DNA from: Streptomyces scabichelini
GTDB lineage: Bacteria > Actinomycetota > Actinomycetes > Streptomycetales > Streptomycetaceae
Direction of reading: 5' to 3'
DNA length: 64,000 nucleotides
Assembly (NCBI RefSeq): GCF_011045015.1
Contig: NZ_JAAKZY010000007.1
Coordinates: forward strand, 1-64,000
Shown: positions 25,124 to 33,442 of the stretch, one piece after another
Layout of the letters: each line of letters starts with the position of its first letter
Position numbering within the stretch: the first letter of the stretch is position 1
Made by a program: the position numbers and the translations under genes
Notes under the pieces: model-generated
What the model saw: only the letters and a program-made list of their open reading frames with translations
Databases searched by the model: none
What the model was told of the DNA's origin: nothing

Positions 25124-25954
25124 ATGACAGTCACGGACATCGGCGCCTCCCGTGAGCCCATCCTGCCCGAGGCCGGCCACCGCCAGTTCGAGGAGGAGGG
25201 CTTCACGGTGCTGCGCGGCCTGTTCGGCCGGGACGAGGTCGACGGGCTGAACGCGGAGTTCACGGCCCTGCACGCCGCCGGTCCGGTGCCCGGCCACTTC
25301 GAGCCGCGCGCCTCGGAGACCCACGGTCCCGCCGATCCGCTGCACCGCTACCCCCGTGTGATGCATCCGCACCGCATCAACGACCTGGCGCTGCGTTTCC
25401 TCCTCGACCCACGCCTGCGCGGCGTTCTGGAGACGTTGTTCGGCGAGGAGGTCCTGGCGGCCCAGAGCATGTTCTACTTCAAGCCGCCGGGCGCCCGGGG
25501 CCAGGCCCTGCACCAGGACAACTTCTATCTCCGGGTGGAGCCCGGCACCTGTGTGGCCGCGTGGATCGCCTGCGACGTGATCGACCGGGACAACGGCGGC
25601 CTGGAGGTCGTTCCCGGCACGCACCGCATGGACCTGTTCTGCCCCGAGGAGGCGGACGCCGGGGTGTCCTTCGCGCGGGAGTACGTACCGCCGCCGCCCG
25701 GCCTGGCCGCCGTGCCGGTCGACATGGAGCCGGGCGACGTCCTGTTCTTCAACGGCACCCTGGTCCACGGCTCGCAGCCGAACCACAGCGCCGACCGTTT
25801 CCGGCGTTCGTACATCGCCCACTACGTGGGCCGGTCGGCCGAGCGCATCGGAAGCCACTACCGCACTCTGTCGATGAGCGGTGATCCCGTTCCGCTGCGG
25901 GAGAGCGAGGGTGCGGGGCCTTGCGGCACGGAGTTCGCGCCGGGCCCGCACTAG
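25124..25954 (+). CDS. phytanoyl-CoA dioxygenase family protein
   Basis: A 276-aa Fe(II)/2-oxoglutarate-dependent hydroxylase. The HxD iron motif is LHQDNFYL, the distal His lies in LVHGSQPNHS, and the 2OG-binding Arg is probably in RFRRSYIAHYV. The DNGGLEVVPGTH stretch is characteristic of the PhyH family, which also includes the ectoine hydroxylase ThpD and many secondary-metabolite hydroxylases. The substrate cannot be assigned. The ATG at 25124 follows GAAGGGG. It is divergent from an AraC regulator, the usual arrangement for an inducible catabolic or tailoring enzyme. Confidence 0.92.
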   Translation: MTVTDIGASREPILPEAGHRQFEEEGFTVLRGLFGRDEVDGLNAEFTALHAAGPVPGHFEPRASETHGPADPLHRYPRVMHPHRINDLALRFLLDPRLRGVLETLFGEEVLAAQSMFYFKPPGARGQALHQDNFYLRVEPGTCVAAWIACDVIDRDNGGLEVVPGTHRMDLFCPEEADAGVSFAREYVPPPPGLAAVPVDMEPGDVLFFNGTLVHGSQPNHSADRFRRSYIAHYVGRSAERIGSHYRTLSMSGDPVPLRESEGAGPCGTEFAPGPH

Positions 25955-25997
25955 CGCTCCGCTGGAAGTGCGGTGCTGCTGAGGGTTCGTTGGACGC

Positions 25998-26055
25998 TGC
26001 GGGTCCGTTGTGGCTGGTCGCGCAGTTCCCCGCGCCCCTAAAAAGGGGCGCGGTG
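25998..26055 (+). repeat. dispersed intergenic hairpin element, copy 1
   Basis: The conserved core is GGCTGGTCGCGCAGTTCCCC followed by CGCGCCCC, a short A-rich loop and GGGGCGCG. Two other copies are at 34091-34146 and 58007-58057 in the same orientation. It lies between the convergent PhyH and HAD genes. The hairpin could act as a terminator. Elements with this sequence are common between genes in Streptomyces genomes (from memory). Confidence 0.85.
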
Positions 26056-26093
26056 TACCGCACCCGACTTCGGCAGGTCCACTTACGTAGGGC

Positions 26094-26741
26094 TCAGGAC
26101 CGCATGAGCCGCGCCCCGGTGAGGTCGAGTACACCCTCGTGCCAGGTCAGTCCCCGCAGATCAGGTACGACGACAGGGGCGTCGGTGGCCAGGCCCCGTT
26201 GTCCGACCCCGATGACGTACGCGCCTGCCGCCGCCCCCGCCTTCGCCCCGGCGACGCTGTCCTCGAAGACCACGGCCGTCGCGGGGTCGATCCCGAGTTT
26301 CCCGGCTGCCGCGCGGTAGCCGTCGGGGGCCGGTTTGCCGTGGCTGACGTCGTCCGCGGTGATGAGCACGGGCGGCAGCGGCAGGCCGGCGGCGGCGAGG
26401 CGGGCCCGGGCGAGTGCGGTGACGCCGGAGGTGACGACGGCCCACTTTCCTTGCGGCAGGCTCGTGAGGAGTTCGAGCGCGCCGGGCAGCGCGGTCGTGA
26501 GGGCGGCGGCCTCGATCTCCAGGCGGTCGATCTCGGCGAGCGCCGCGGGCCGCTCCGCGGGGTCGGCGACGAGCAGCGCGACGGTGTCGGCCGAGCGCCG
26601 CCCGTGCACCATCGCGGTGACCTCCTCGGCCGGCAGGCCCCGGTCGCGGGCCCATCGGCTCCATGCCTGGTCGACGCCCGGATCGGAGTCGACCAGGACG
26701 CCGTCGTTGTCGAAGAGGAGGCCCTGGCAGGGAATGTTCAT
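26094..26741 (-). CDS. HAD superfamily (IA) phosphatase
   Basis: A 215-aa haloacid dehalogenase-type hydrolase. Motif I is LFDNDGVLVDS, with an Asn between the nucleophile Asp and the next Asp as in DxDG variants. Motif II is VTSG, motif III the Lys in GKPAPDGYR, and motif IV FEDSVAGAKAG. The small helical cap between motifs I and II and the length match sugar-phosphate phosphatases of the GPP/2-deoxyglucose-6-phosphate type. It starts 22 bp after the 2-hydroxyacid dehydrogenase gene and probably shares its transcript; the natural phosphoester is unknown. Confidence 0.92.
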   Translation of the reverse strand: MNIPCQGLLFDNDGVLVDSDPGVDQAWSRWARDRGLPAEEVTAMVHGRRSADTVALLVADPAERPAALAEIDRLEIEAAALTTALPGALELLTSLPQGKWAVVTSGVTALARARLAAAGLPLPPVLITADDVSHGKPAPDGYRAAAGKLGIDPATAVVFEDSVAGAKAGAAAGAYVIGVGQRGLATDAPVVVPDLRGLTWHEGVLDLTGARLMRS

Positions 26742-26763
26742 TCGGGATCCTTCTCGGGATCGT

Positions 26764-27780
26764 TCAGGTGACGGGGCGGTTGCGGTAGCGGCCGACGAGT
26801 TCGCGTGCGGCGACCTGCATACGGGTGGGCGGCAGGCCCCGGGCGATCAGCGTCAGGTCGTCGACCACCATGTCACCGATGGTCAGGAATGCCTCCGGGA
26901 TGCCGCCCGCGCGGTGGGCGGAGAGCACCAGTCCCTCCAGGCCGCGAGCGCGGTCGTCGGCGGCGACGGGCTCGTCGGGCCAGACGTCGATCGCCGCCAG
27001 CAGACGGCCCTGGGCGACTCTCGCGAGGAGCGCCGGGAAGTCGACGACGGGGGCGCGGCTGACGAACACCAGCCGGGCGCCGTCGGGCAGCAGGCCGAGT
27101 TCGCGCTCGCCGAGCAGATGACGGTTTTCGGCGGTGGCGGTGGCGAGCACGAAGACGAACCGGCTGTGGGCGAGGGTCTCGTCCAGCGTGGCCGGCACGA
27201 GACCCTGTTCGCGCAGGACGGCGTCCGGCAGCCAAGGGTCATGGACCCGGAGGGTGGGACGGAAGGGTGCCAGCAGCGGGTGGAGGGCGCGGCCGAGGTT
27301 CCCGAAGCCGATCAGGCCGATGTCCGAGCCCCGCAGCAGTACGGCGTCCGCGTTGCCCTCCCACACATACCGCTCCCGTCCGGCACGGAAGGCACGGTCC
27401 TCACGGCTGATGCCGCGCGCCAGGTCGAGGGCGAGCCCGAGCGCGTACTCGGCGACGGCCTGGGCGTACGCGGGCCCGCAGTTCAGGACGTGGATGCCGC
27501 GCTCGAAGCAGACGTCATAGTCGACGTACGGATAGAAGTTGCCCTCGACGTTGAGCACGGCCCTCAACTCCTGTGCTCGCGCGAGGCGTTCGGCGGGCAG
27601 GTCGGGCTGGCCGACGACGGCGAAGGCGTCGGGCAGGGCCTGGTCGAGGGCTGCTTCGGAGTCGGGTTCCACGACGGTGAAACGGTCGTGGAGCCGGGCC
27701 AGCGTGGCCGGGGCGAAGATGCGGTCGGTGGGGTGCGGGGCGGGGCGCAGGATCACGAGCGGCTTGTGCGGGGTGCTCAC
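26764..27780 (-). CDS. D-isomer-specific 2-hydroxyacid dehydrogenase family protein
   Basis: A 338-aa NAD-dependent oxidoreductase. The dinucleotide-binding motif is DIGLIGFGNLGRALHPL and the catalytic tail includes AIDVWPDEP and LSAHRAGG with the acid/base His. The conserved Arg appears in LVFVSRAPVVDF. The family reduces 2-keto acids or oxidises D-2-hydroxy acids; here the substrate is unknown. The GTG at 27780 follows AAAGGAGAG. A perfect 16-bp tandem duplication lies just upstream. The HAD phosphatase follows after 22 bp and the flavoprotein gene precedes it, suggesting a three-gene group. Confidence 0.93.
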   Translation of the reverse strand: MSTPHKPLVILRPAPHPTDRIFAPATLARLHDRFTVVEPDSEAALDQALPDAFAVVGQPDLPAERLARAQELRAVLNVEGNFYPYVDYDVCFERGIHVLNCGPAYAQAVAEYALGLALDLARGISREDRAFRAGRERYVWEGNADAVLLRGSDIGLIGFGNLGRALHPLLAPFRPTLRVHDPWLPDAVLREQGLVPATLDETLAHSRFVFVLATATAENRHLLGERELGLLPDGARLVFVSRAPVVDFPALLARVAQGRLLAAIDVWPDEPVAADDRARGLEGLVLSAHRAGGIPEAFLTIGDMVVDDLTLIARGLPPTRMQVAARELVGRYRNRPVT

Positions 27781-27790
27781 GGCTCTCCTT

Positions 27791-27822
27791 TGACACTCTG
27801 TGCATCTGACACTCTGTGCATC
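27791..27822. repeat. perfect 16-bp tandem duplication
   Basis: TGACACTCTGTGCATC occurs twice without a gap, just upstream of the GTG of the 2-hydroxyacid dehydrogenase gene. It may be a duplicated operator or promoter element, or simple slippage. Confidence 0.85.
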
Positions 27823-27863
27823 GTGCGCCGGGATGTGCCGGCGTCGACGCCGGGCAGCGCGGG

Positions 27864-28385
27864 CTACGTCCGCGAGTGAGCCACCAGGTCCAGGGCCTGC
27901 TCCCAGCGAAACCCGTCGTCCGGGCCGCCGAAGGCGGGTTCGCCGAACTGGACGCCCATCCCGCGCAACCGTTTCAGGCTCTCCTGGTACGCGGGGTGGG
28001 CCGTCAACGCCTCGCCCACGCACGGGAGTACGGCGATCGGCACACCGAGGCCGTACGCCTCGCACAGGGTGCCGAGGGCCAAGGTGTCGGCGATCCCGGC
28101 CGCCCACTTGTTGATGGTGTTGAACGTCGCGGGCGCCACGACGACGGCGTCCGGGTCGGGGAAGGGGCGCGGGTCGCCCGGGGACCGCCAGGCCGAGCGG
28201 ATCACCCGCCCGGTCTGCGCCTCGACCGCCACGGTGTCGAAGAAGCCCGTCGCGGGCGGCGTCGCGATGACACCGACCTCCCAGTTCCGCTCCTGCGCCA
28301 GGGTGATCAACTCGCCGACGTGCTCGGCGACTCCGGCGGCGCAGACGACGACGTAGAGGAAGGGTTTCCGGCCCTGTTCGGTCAC
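27864..28385 (-). CDS. flavoprotein (PPC decarboxylase-like)
   Basis: A 173-aa protein of the homo-oligomeric flavin-containing Cys decarboxylase (HFCD) fold. It has YVVVCAAGVAEHVGELI at the N-terminus, the AVVVAPATFNTINKWAAG segment (equivalent to the PxMNxxMW flavin-binding region) and a GVPIAVLPCVGEALTAHPAY stretch. Relatives bind FMN and act in coenzyme A synthesis or peptide modification, but the true coaBC gene is longer, so this is a separate paralog. The GTG at 28385 is used. It heads the group with the 2-hydroxyacid dehydrogenase and HAD phosphatase genes. Confidence 0.88.
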   Translation of the reverse strand: MTEQGRKPFLYVVVCAAGVAEHVGELITLAQERNWEVGVIATPPATGFFDTVAVEAQTGRVIRSAWRSPGDPRPFPDPDAVVVAPATFNTINKWAAGIADTLALGTLCEAYGLGVPIAVLPCVGEALTAHPAYQESLKRLRGMGVQFGEPAFGGPDDGFRWEQALDLVAHSRT

Positions 28386-28433
28386 CCGGAAACCCTACTC
28401 AACACGGCCCATCGAGGCCCATGAAAGAGGAGC

Positions 28434-28892
28434 CTACTGAAGAGGAAAGGAGTCCCCGCGCTCCGAGTCCGGGCGCGGACCGAGGATCCGGCGCTCCTTC
28501 TCCTCGATCGGTACGTCGTTGATGCTCGCCTCGCGCCGGGTCATCAGTCCGTGCTCGTCGAACTCCCAGAGCTCGTTCCCGTACGAGCGCCACCACTGGC
28601 CGTCGGCGTCGTGGGACTCGTACTGGAAGCGGACGGCGATGCGGTTGCCGTCGAAGGCCCAGAGGTCCTTGCGCAGGGCGTACTCCCGCTCGCGCCGCCA
28701 CTTTTCCGTGAGCAGTTCCGCGATCTGGGCGCGGCCGGTCACGAAGGTGTCGCGGTTGCGCCAGACCGAGTCCTCCGAGTAGGCGAGCGCGACCTTCTGG
28801 GGGTCGCGGGTGTTCCAGGCGTCCTCGGCCGCCTGGACCTTCTGGGCCGCGGTCTCCCGGGTGAAGGGCGGCAGGGGCGGGCAGTCGGTCAT
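28434..28892 (-). CDS. DUF1348 / nuclear transport factor 2-like protein
   Basis: A 152-aa cone-fold protein. It contains [26 protein letters not shown]-like and [13 protein letters not shown] segments, the hallmark of DUF1348. Its function is unknown; the fold is shared with SnoaL-type enzymes and small-molecule carriers. The ATG at 28892 follows AGAGGGAG. It is divergent from a TetR regulator, and the intergenic region carries two matching palindromes, so it is very likely the regulator's target. Confidence 0.92.
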   Translation of the reverse strand: MTDCPPLPPFTRETAAQKVQAAEDAWNTRDPQKVALAYSEDSVWRNRDTFVTGRAQIAELLTEKWRREREYALRKDLWAFDGNRIAVRFQYESHDADGQWWRSYGNELWEFDEHGLMTRREASINDVPIEEKERRILGPRPDSERGDSFPLQ

Positions 28893-28925
28893 GACGGCTC
28901 CCTCTCGACTGCGGTGATCCGATAG

Positions 28926-28943
28926 GGAGAACGTACGTTCTCC
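28926..28943. promoter_or_regulatory. TetR operator, site 1
   Basis: GGAGAACGTACGTTCTCC is a perfect 18-bp palindrome 34 bp upstream of the DUF1348 start. The core GAGAAC-N4-GTTCTC recurs in site 2. It is the presumed binding site of the divergent TetR protein. Confidence 0.75.
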
Positions 28944-28961
28944 ATCGCGACCGCTAACGTA

Positions 28962-28977
28962 GAGAACGACGGTTCTC
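28962..28977. promoter_or_regulatory. TetR operator, site 2
   Basis: GAGAACGACGGTTCTC has the same GAGAAC-N4-GTTCTC arms as site 1. The centres are 35 bp apart. It lies on the side nearer the TetR gene, suggesting autorepression. Confidence 0.72.
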
Positions 28978-29025
28978 CCGTCAAGACATTCAAGACGCCC
29001 AAGACATCGAGGAGTGGACTGGTCC

Positions 29026-29595
29026 ATGGACAGCGCGGTCGCCAGGGAGCGGGCACTGGACGCGGCGGAGAGACTGTTCTACGGGCGCGGCATACAGTCC
29101 GTCGGCATGGACGACGTGCGCGGCGCGTCGGGGGTCTCGCTCAAGCGGCTGTACCAGCTGTTCCCCGCCAAGGAGCAACTGGTGGTGGCGTACCTGGAGC
29201 GGCGTGACGTCCGCTGGCGTCAGCGGCTCGCCGAGTACGTCGACGGCCACGAGGACCCCGGGCGGCGGATCACGGCGGTCTTCGAGTGGCTGGGACAGTG
29301 GTTCCGCGAGCCGGATTTCCGCGGTTGCGCCTGGATCAACTCGTACGGCGAACTCGGCGCCACGTCCGAACCGATCGCCGCCCAGGTCCGCGCCCACAAG
29401 CAGGCCTTCAAGGACTACCTGACCGGCCTCGTGAGCGAGGCCGGGCTGCCGACACCCCTGGCCGACCAGCTTTATCTGCTGGCCGAGGGCGCCATGGTCA
29501 CCGCGGCCATCGAGCAGGGCGCGGAGCCCGCCGAACAGGCCGGGCGCGCGGCCGAGTCGCTCATCGGGGCGTATCGCGCGGCTGTCGCGTCCTGA
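29026..29595 (+). CDS. TetR/AcrR family transcriptional regulator
   Basis: A 189-aa regulator. The N-terminal HTH ([20 protein letters not shown] to [20 protein letters not shown]) is followed by a helical ligand domain that includes [20 protein letters not shown] conserved RGCxWINxxxE stretch is typical of regulators of the LmrA/YxaF branch. The ATG at 29026 is preferred over a GTG at 29014, which would overlap GAGGAG. It is divergent from the DUF1348 gene, and the shared promoter region holds two GAGAAC-N4-GTTCTC palindromes. Confidence 0.94.
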   Translation: MDSAVARERALDAAERLFYGRGIQSVGMDDVRGASGVSLKRLYQLFPAKEQLVVAYLERRDVRWRQRLAEYVDGHEDPGRRITAVFEWLGQWFREPDFRGCAWINSYGELGATSEPIAAQVRAHKQAFKDYLTGLVSEAGLPTPLADQLYLLAEGAMVTAAIEQGAEPAEQAGRAAESLIGAYRAAVAS

Positions 29596-29760
29596 CTTCG
29601 CTCATGGTGCCGTCGAGGCTCGGTTGATCACGACCGTCATTGACTGCGCCCTCGTCACGTTGCAGACTGTTCCAATATTCAACGAAGAATCGTTCACCAG
29701 GCGGACAAGCGACTGGCCTCGGGCGTGTCGCACTGTCTCGCACGACGGGAAGAGCCGCGC

Positions 29761-31221
29761 ATGACCCTCCATCGTGACCTGCTGATCGGCGGCAAGGACC
29801 TGCCCGCCGCCTCCGGCCGCACCGCTGAGGACGTGAATCCGTACAGCTCGGAGGTGTACGCCACGGTCGCGGCGGCGGGTGTCGAAGACGTCACGCGGGC
29901 CGTGGACGCCGCGGATGCCGCGTTCGCCGGCTGGGCGGCGACCAGCCCGGTCGCCCGGCGCAAGATCCTCCTCGCCGCGGCCGACCTCCTGGAGGCCCGC
30001 ACCGAAGACGCCGTACGGACGATGGCGGGCGAGGTCGGCGGGACCCGGCCGTGGGCGATGTTCAACGTCGGTCTCGCCGCGAACATGCTCCGCGAGGCCG
30101 CCGCCGCGGTGACCGCCCCGCGCGGCGAGGTGCTGAGCGCCCAGGAGGCGGGCGCGCTCGGGCTCGCGGTGCGGGAGCCGGTCGGCGTCGTGGCGGCGTT
30201 CTCGCCGTGGAACGCCCCGGTCATCCTCGGCGTCCGTGCCGTCGCCGCCCCGCTCGCCGCGGGCAACACCGTGGTGATGAAGCCGAGCGAGGACGCGCCG
30301 TTCGCCTGCGGTCTGTTCGTCGCGGACGTACTGCGTGACGCGGGCCTGCCCGACGGCGTGCTCAACGTGATCACCAACGCCCCTGAGGACGCGCCCGCCG
30401 TCGCCGAGGCGCTGATCGCCGACACGCGCGTGCGGGCCGTCAACTTCACGGGCTCCACCGAGGTCGGCCGCATCATCGGCGTCCACGCGGCGCGTCACCT
30501 CAAGCCCGCGCTCCTCGAACTCGGCGGCAAGAACTCCGTGATCGTGCTGGCGGACGCCGACGTCGACTACGCGGTCGACGCCGCCGTCTTCTCCGTGTTC
30601 ATGAACTCCGGCCAGATCTGCATGTCGGCAGACCGGCTCCTCGTCCACGAGAGCCTCGCCGAGGAGTTCACGGCCAAGTTCGTCGCGAAGACCGAGTCGC
30701 TCGCGGCCGGCAATCCGGCCGACGATCACACGGTGGTCGGCCCGCTCGTCACCCCGGACGCCGCCCGCCGGGTCGCGGCGCTGGTCGAGGACGCCGTCGC
30801 CAAGGGCGCCACCGTGCTGACCGGCGGTACGGCTCCCGAGGGTGCCGTACACCCGGCGACCGTGCTCACCGACCTGCCCGAGAGCGCCGAGCTGTACCAC
30901 GGCGAGGCCTTCGGGCCGGTCGCCGTGATCAGCACGTTCAGCACGGACGACGAGGCCGTCGACTTCGCCAACTCCACCGAGCACGGGCTGACTTGCGGCA
31001 TCATCACCGAGAACGGCACGCACGGGCTGACGGTCGCCCGTCGGATCCGTACCGGCATCGTCCACGTCAACGACCAGTCCGTCGCGGACGAACCGAACGC
31101 CCCCTTCGGCGGGTTCAAGGGCAGCGGATACGGCCGGTTCGGCGGGCGCTGGGGCATCGAGGCGTTCAGCAACACCCGCTGGGTGACGCTGGCGACGCAG
31201 CACGCGCACTACCCGTTCTGA
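29761..31221 (+). CDS. NAD(P)-dependent aldehyde dehydrogenase
   Basis: A 486-aa enzyme of the aldehyde dehydrogenase superfamily that oxidises an aldehyde to its acid. The catalytic Glu lies in LLELGGKNS and the nucleophile Cys in NSGQICMSADR. The cofactor-binding GSTEVGR and the catalytic-site Asn in FSPWNAPV are present. The sequence pattern is closest to the salicylaldehyde/benzaldehyde branch (impression only). The ATG at 29761 follows GACGGGAAGAG. It lies 165 bp downstream of the TetR gene on the same strand, with a small inverted repeat AACGA-AGAA-TCGTT at 29681-29694 between them. Confidence 0.94.
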   Translation: MTLHRDLLIGGKDLPAASGRTAEDVNPYSSEVYATVAAAGVEDVTRAVDAADAAFAGWAATSPVARRKILLAAADLLEARTEDAVRTMAGEVGGTRPWAMFNVGLAANMLREAAAAVTAPRGEVLSAQEAGALGLAVREPVGVVAAFSPWNAPVILGVRAVAAPLAAGNTVVMKPSEDAPFACGLFVADVLRDAGLPDGVLNVITNAPEDAPAVAEALIADTRVRAVNFTGSTEVGRIIGVHAARHLKPALLELGGKNSVIVLADADVDYAVDAAVFSVFMNSGQICMSADRLLVHESLAEEFTAKFVAKTESLAAGNPADDHTVVGPLVTPDAARRVAALVEDAVAKGATVLTGGTAPEGAVHPATVLTDLPESAELYHGEAFGPVAVISTFSTDDEAVDFANSTEHGLTCGIITENGTHGLTVARRIRTGIVHVNDQSVADEPNAPFGGFKGSGYGRFGGRWGIEAFSNTRWVTLATQHAHYPF

Positions 31222-31242
31222 GGGGTTCCGGGCGGCACAACC

Positions 31243-31267
31243 GGCGTACGCCGTTACGGCGTACGCC
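31243..31267 (+). terminator. inverted repeat after aldehyde dehydrogenase gene
   Basis: GGCGTACGCC, five bases, GGCGTACGCC. Each arm is itself palindromic, so the RNA can form a 10-bp stem with a GTTAC loop. It is placed 21 bp after the stop codon. A rho-independent role is possible, although there is no clear T-tract. Confidence 0.55.
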
Positions 31268-31434
31268 GCTGCCGCCCCGGGCGCCGTATATGAGTTGCTC
31301 CGGCCGTGGCATGGCCCCAGCATCGTGGCCATGACCACCTACGAAGCCCTTCTGCCGCTGATGTCCGCCACCGCTCGTCCGGTGCGGTTCCAGCAGCAGT
31401 CCGGCCGACTCTGGAGGCCCACGCTTCCGCGGTC

Positions 31435-32067
31435 GTGACCGCCGCGCTCGTCGCGGGGCTTCTCGCGGGTCTTGGCATCGCCATGCCCGTCGGAGCGGTC
31501 GCGACCTACCTCGTCTCACTCACCGCCCGTACGTCCCTGCGGATCGGCATATGCGCCGCGCTCGGCGTGGCCACGGCCGACGGGCTCTATGCCCTGGTGG
31601 CCACGCTCAGCGGCTCCGCGCTCGCCGCCGCGCTGCAACCGGTGCTGGTGCCGCTGCGCTGGGCCTCGGGCCTGGTGCTGGTCGCACTGGCGGTACGCGG
31701 CGGCCTCACCGCGCTCCGCCAGTACCGGAACCGGCACCTCGCCACCCGCTCCGGCCGGACTCCGATGAACCCCGGCCGCGCGTATCTGGCACTGCTGGGG
31801 ATCACGATGCTCAATCCCACCACGGTGATCTACTTCGCGGCGCTGGTCCTCGGCAGCGGTACGGCCGCCGCCGCGGATCCTCTGGAGCAGGGCGTCTTCG
31901 TCGTCGCCGCCTTCGCCGCGTCGGCCGGCTGGCAGCTGCTGCTCGCGGGTGGGGGTGCGTTGCTGGGCCGGGCACTGACGGGCCGCCTGGGGCGGCTCGT
32001 GACGGCGCTCGTGTCCGGCGTGGTGATCCTGGCGCTGGCCGTACGCATGCTGGTCGTGCCGTCGTGA
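31435..32067 (+). CDS. LysE/RhtB family exporter
   Basis: A 210-aa membrane protein with five to six hydrophobic segments. The N-terminal GLGIAMPVGAVATYLVS matches the LysE signature (GxxxGPxxxxV-like), and the middle TMLNPTTVIYFAALV is the second conserved stretch with the NP motif. Family members export amino acids and related compounds. The GTG at 31435 is the family-like start, although its ribosome site is distant; the frame is open to 31306 but that extension is not hydrophobic. Confidence 0.85.
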   Translation: MTAALVAGLLAGLGIAMPVGAVATYLVSLTARTSLRIGICAALGVATADGLYALVATLSGSALAAALQPVLVPLRWASGLVLVALAVRGGLTALRQYRNRHLATRSGRTPMNPGRAYLALLGITMLNPTTVIYFAALVLGSGTAAAADPLEQGVFVVAAFAASAGWQLLLAGGGALLGRALTGRLGRLVTALVSGVVILALAVRMLVVPS

Positions 32068-32133
32068 CACCTGTACGCCGGCCTCCCTCGACGACCTGCC
32101 CGACGGCCGGCTGGAGAATGTTCTCCGCCGGCT

Positions 32134-32160
32134 CGTCACACTTCCGCGTCGCGTTCCGTC
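32134..32160 (+). promoter_or_regulatory. candidate ECF41 promoter upstream of AhpD-like gene
   Basis: CGTCACA (32134-32140), 16 bases, CGTC (32157-32160). This matches the recalled ECF41 consensus TGTCACA-N16-CGTC with one mismatch. It lies 42 bp upstream of the start of a carboxymuconolactone decarboxylase-family gene, the classic ECF41 target. Confidence 0.65.
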
Positions 32161-32201
32161 AGTGCGGTGACAGACACTTTCGGAACTCCTGAGGAGCAGT
32201 C

Positions 32202-32663
32202 ATGCAGGCACGGATGAAGAACCCCGCAATGATCCTTCCCGACGCGATGCAGGCCGTCCAGGGGCTGTTCAAGGCCGTCCACAAGGGCGGTGTCCCCCAG
32301 CAGACCATGGAACTCGTGCATCTGCGGGCCAGCCAGATCAACGGGTGCAGCACCTGCGTCTACGGGGGCAACCACAGCGCCCGGAAGGCGGGGGTGACCG
32401 ACGAGCGCCTGTGGACGGTGGCGGCCTGGCGCGAGGCCCCGTACTTCTCGGACGCCGAACGGGCCGCCCTCGCCCTGGCCGAGGCGATGACCCGCCTCGG
32501 CGACCGCTCCGGCGAGGCCGTGCCGGACGAGCTGTGGGACGAGGTCGCCGACCACTACGACGAGCAGCAGGTCGCCGCGCTCGTCCTGTGGATCGCCACG
32601 ACCAACTTCTTCAACCGGATCAACGCCACGATCAAGGAGCCTGCGGGCGCCACCTGGGCCTAG
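32202..32663 (+). CDS. carboxymuconolactone decarboxylase / AhpD-like protein
   Basis: A 153-aa all-helical protein with the AhpD redox motif CSTCVYGGNH (Cys-x-x-Cys and a downstream His) inside LRASQINGCSTCVYGGNHSA, so peroxidase-linked or disulfide chemistry is likely rather than decarboxylation. The ATG at 32202 follows GAGGAG. The gene type is the usual target of ECF41 sigma factors, and a near-consensus ECF41 promoter is present upstream. Its stop codon overlaps that of the convergent SnoaL-like gene by the four bases CTAG. Confidence 0.94.
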   Translation: MQARMKNPAMILPDAMQAVQGLFKAVHKGGVPQQTMELVHLRASQINGCSTCVYGGNHSARKAGVTDERLWTVAAWREAPYFSDAERAALALAEAMTRLGDRSGEAVPDELWDEVADHYDEQQVAALVLWIATTNFFNRINATIKEPAGATWA

Positions 32664-33163
32664 GCCCGGTTCGAGAGGCGCCTGGGCTGGAAGGCCCGGG
32701 CGACGGCGAGGCTGTCCTCGTACACGTGATGCCGTACGACCAGGCCGTTCGCGACCGTGAGGTGCAGGGCGAACCGGGCGCGGTAGGCGCGTCCGGTGGA
32801 CTTCGCGGTCTGCCGGATCTCGCCGAATACGACCGCCTCGTCGCCGTCGACGAGGACGCGCTCGACCTCGGTGTCCGCCTGCCCGGTGACGTGGTGCTCG
32901 GCCAGCTCCCGGAAGTGGGCGGCGGCATCGGCGCCGCCGCTGAACCGCTGCCGGATCCACGGCGTGTCGGCACGCCCGTGCTCGTCCTGCGGCCAGCTCA
33001 GCTTCCAGTCGACCCGGTCCGCGTACATTTCGGCGATCCGCTCGGGGTCGCCCTCGGCGAAGCGGCGCAGCAGTTCCTCGACGACGGTGCGGGGTGTGGC
33101 GGTCGTCGTCGTGGTCATGGTCGTGGTCGTGGTCGTGGTCTTCGTACTGGTCATGGTGGTCAT
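32660..33163 (-). CDS. SnoaL-like / NTF2-fold protein with poly-Thr N-terminus
   Basis: A 167-aa cone-fold protein: RTVVEELLRRFAEGDPERIAEMYADRVDWKLSW and VVFGEIRQTAKSTGRAYRARF patterns fit SnoaL-like polyketide cyclase or limonene-epoxide-hydrolase relatives; the exact role is unknown. The first 23 residues are almost all Thr and Met, encoded by a run of ACC/ACG codons that looks like trinucleotide expansion. I use the ATG at 33163, which has GGGAG at six bases; an ATG at 33118 would skip the Thr tract. It is convergent with the AhpD-like gene. Confidence 0.85.
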   Translation of the reverse strand: MTTMTSTKTTTTTTTMTTTTTATPRTVVEELLRRFAEGDPERIAEMYADRVDWKLSWPQDEHGRADTPWIRQRFSGGADAAAHFRELAEHHVTGQADTEVERVLVDGDEAVVFGEIRQTAKSTGRAYRARFALHLTVANGLVVRHHVYEDSLAVARAFQPRRLSNRA

Positions 33164-33239
33164 GGCGGCTCCCGGTCTCGGCCCCGTGCCGTTCGGCCGG
33201 GGGGGTTCCCACCCTGCCGATCTTCCCGACGGTCGACAA

Positions 33240-33254
33240 TTACCTGCCGGGTAA
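33240..33254. promoter_or_regulatory. TTACC-N5-GGTAA palindrome
   Basis: TTACCTGCCGGGTAA has perfect 5-bp arms and lies 77 bp upstream of the SnoaL-like gene. The pattern is reminiscent of HxlR-type operators, but no HxlR gene is seen in the window. Confidence 0.35.
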
Positions 33255-33380
33255 GGCCAGTTCACGACCTCAGCCGGTCCTGCAGAGGGCTGGCTGAGAC
33301 CGGGCGGGGCTGGGTTGGGCTCTGCGGGGTAGCGGGTTATGTGTTGAATCTTGGATGGGCGGATGTACCTCGGGGAGACC

Positions 33381-33398
33381 CGGGGTGCCGGCACCCCG
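33381..33398. terminator. perfect 18-bp palindrome upstream of Ddn-like gene
   Basis: CGGGGTGCCGGCACCCCG lies 45 bp upstream of the start at 33443. It can fold into a stable hairpin in either strand. It may be an operator or an attenuator; there is no T-tract. Confidence 0.4.
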
Positions 33399-33442
33399 CT
33401 GAGTGACCGACCCGACAAGCACACGACGATGGGAACGATGGC

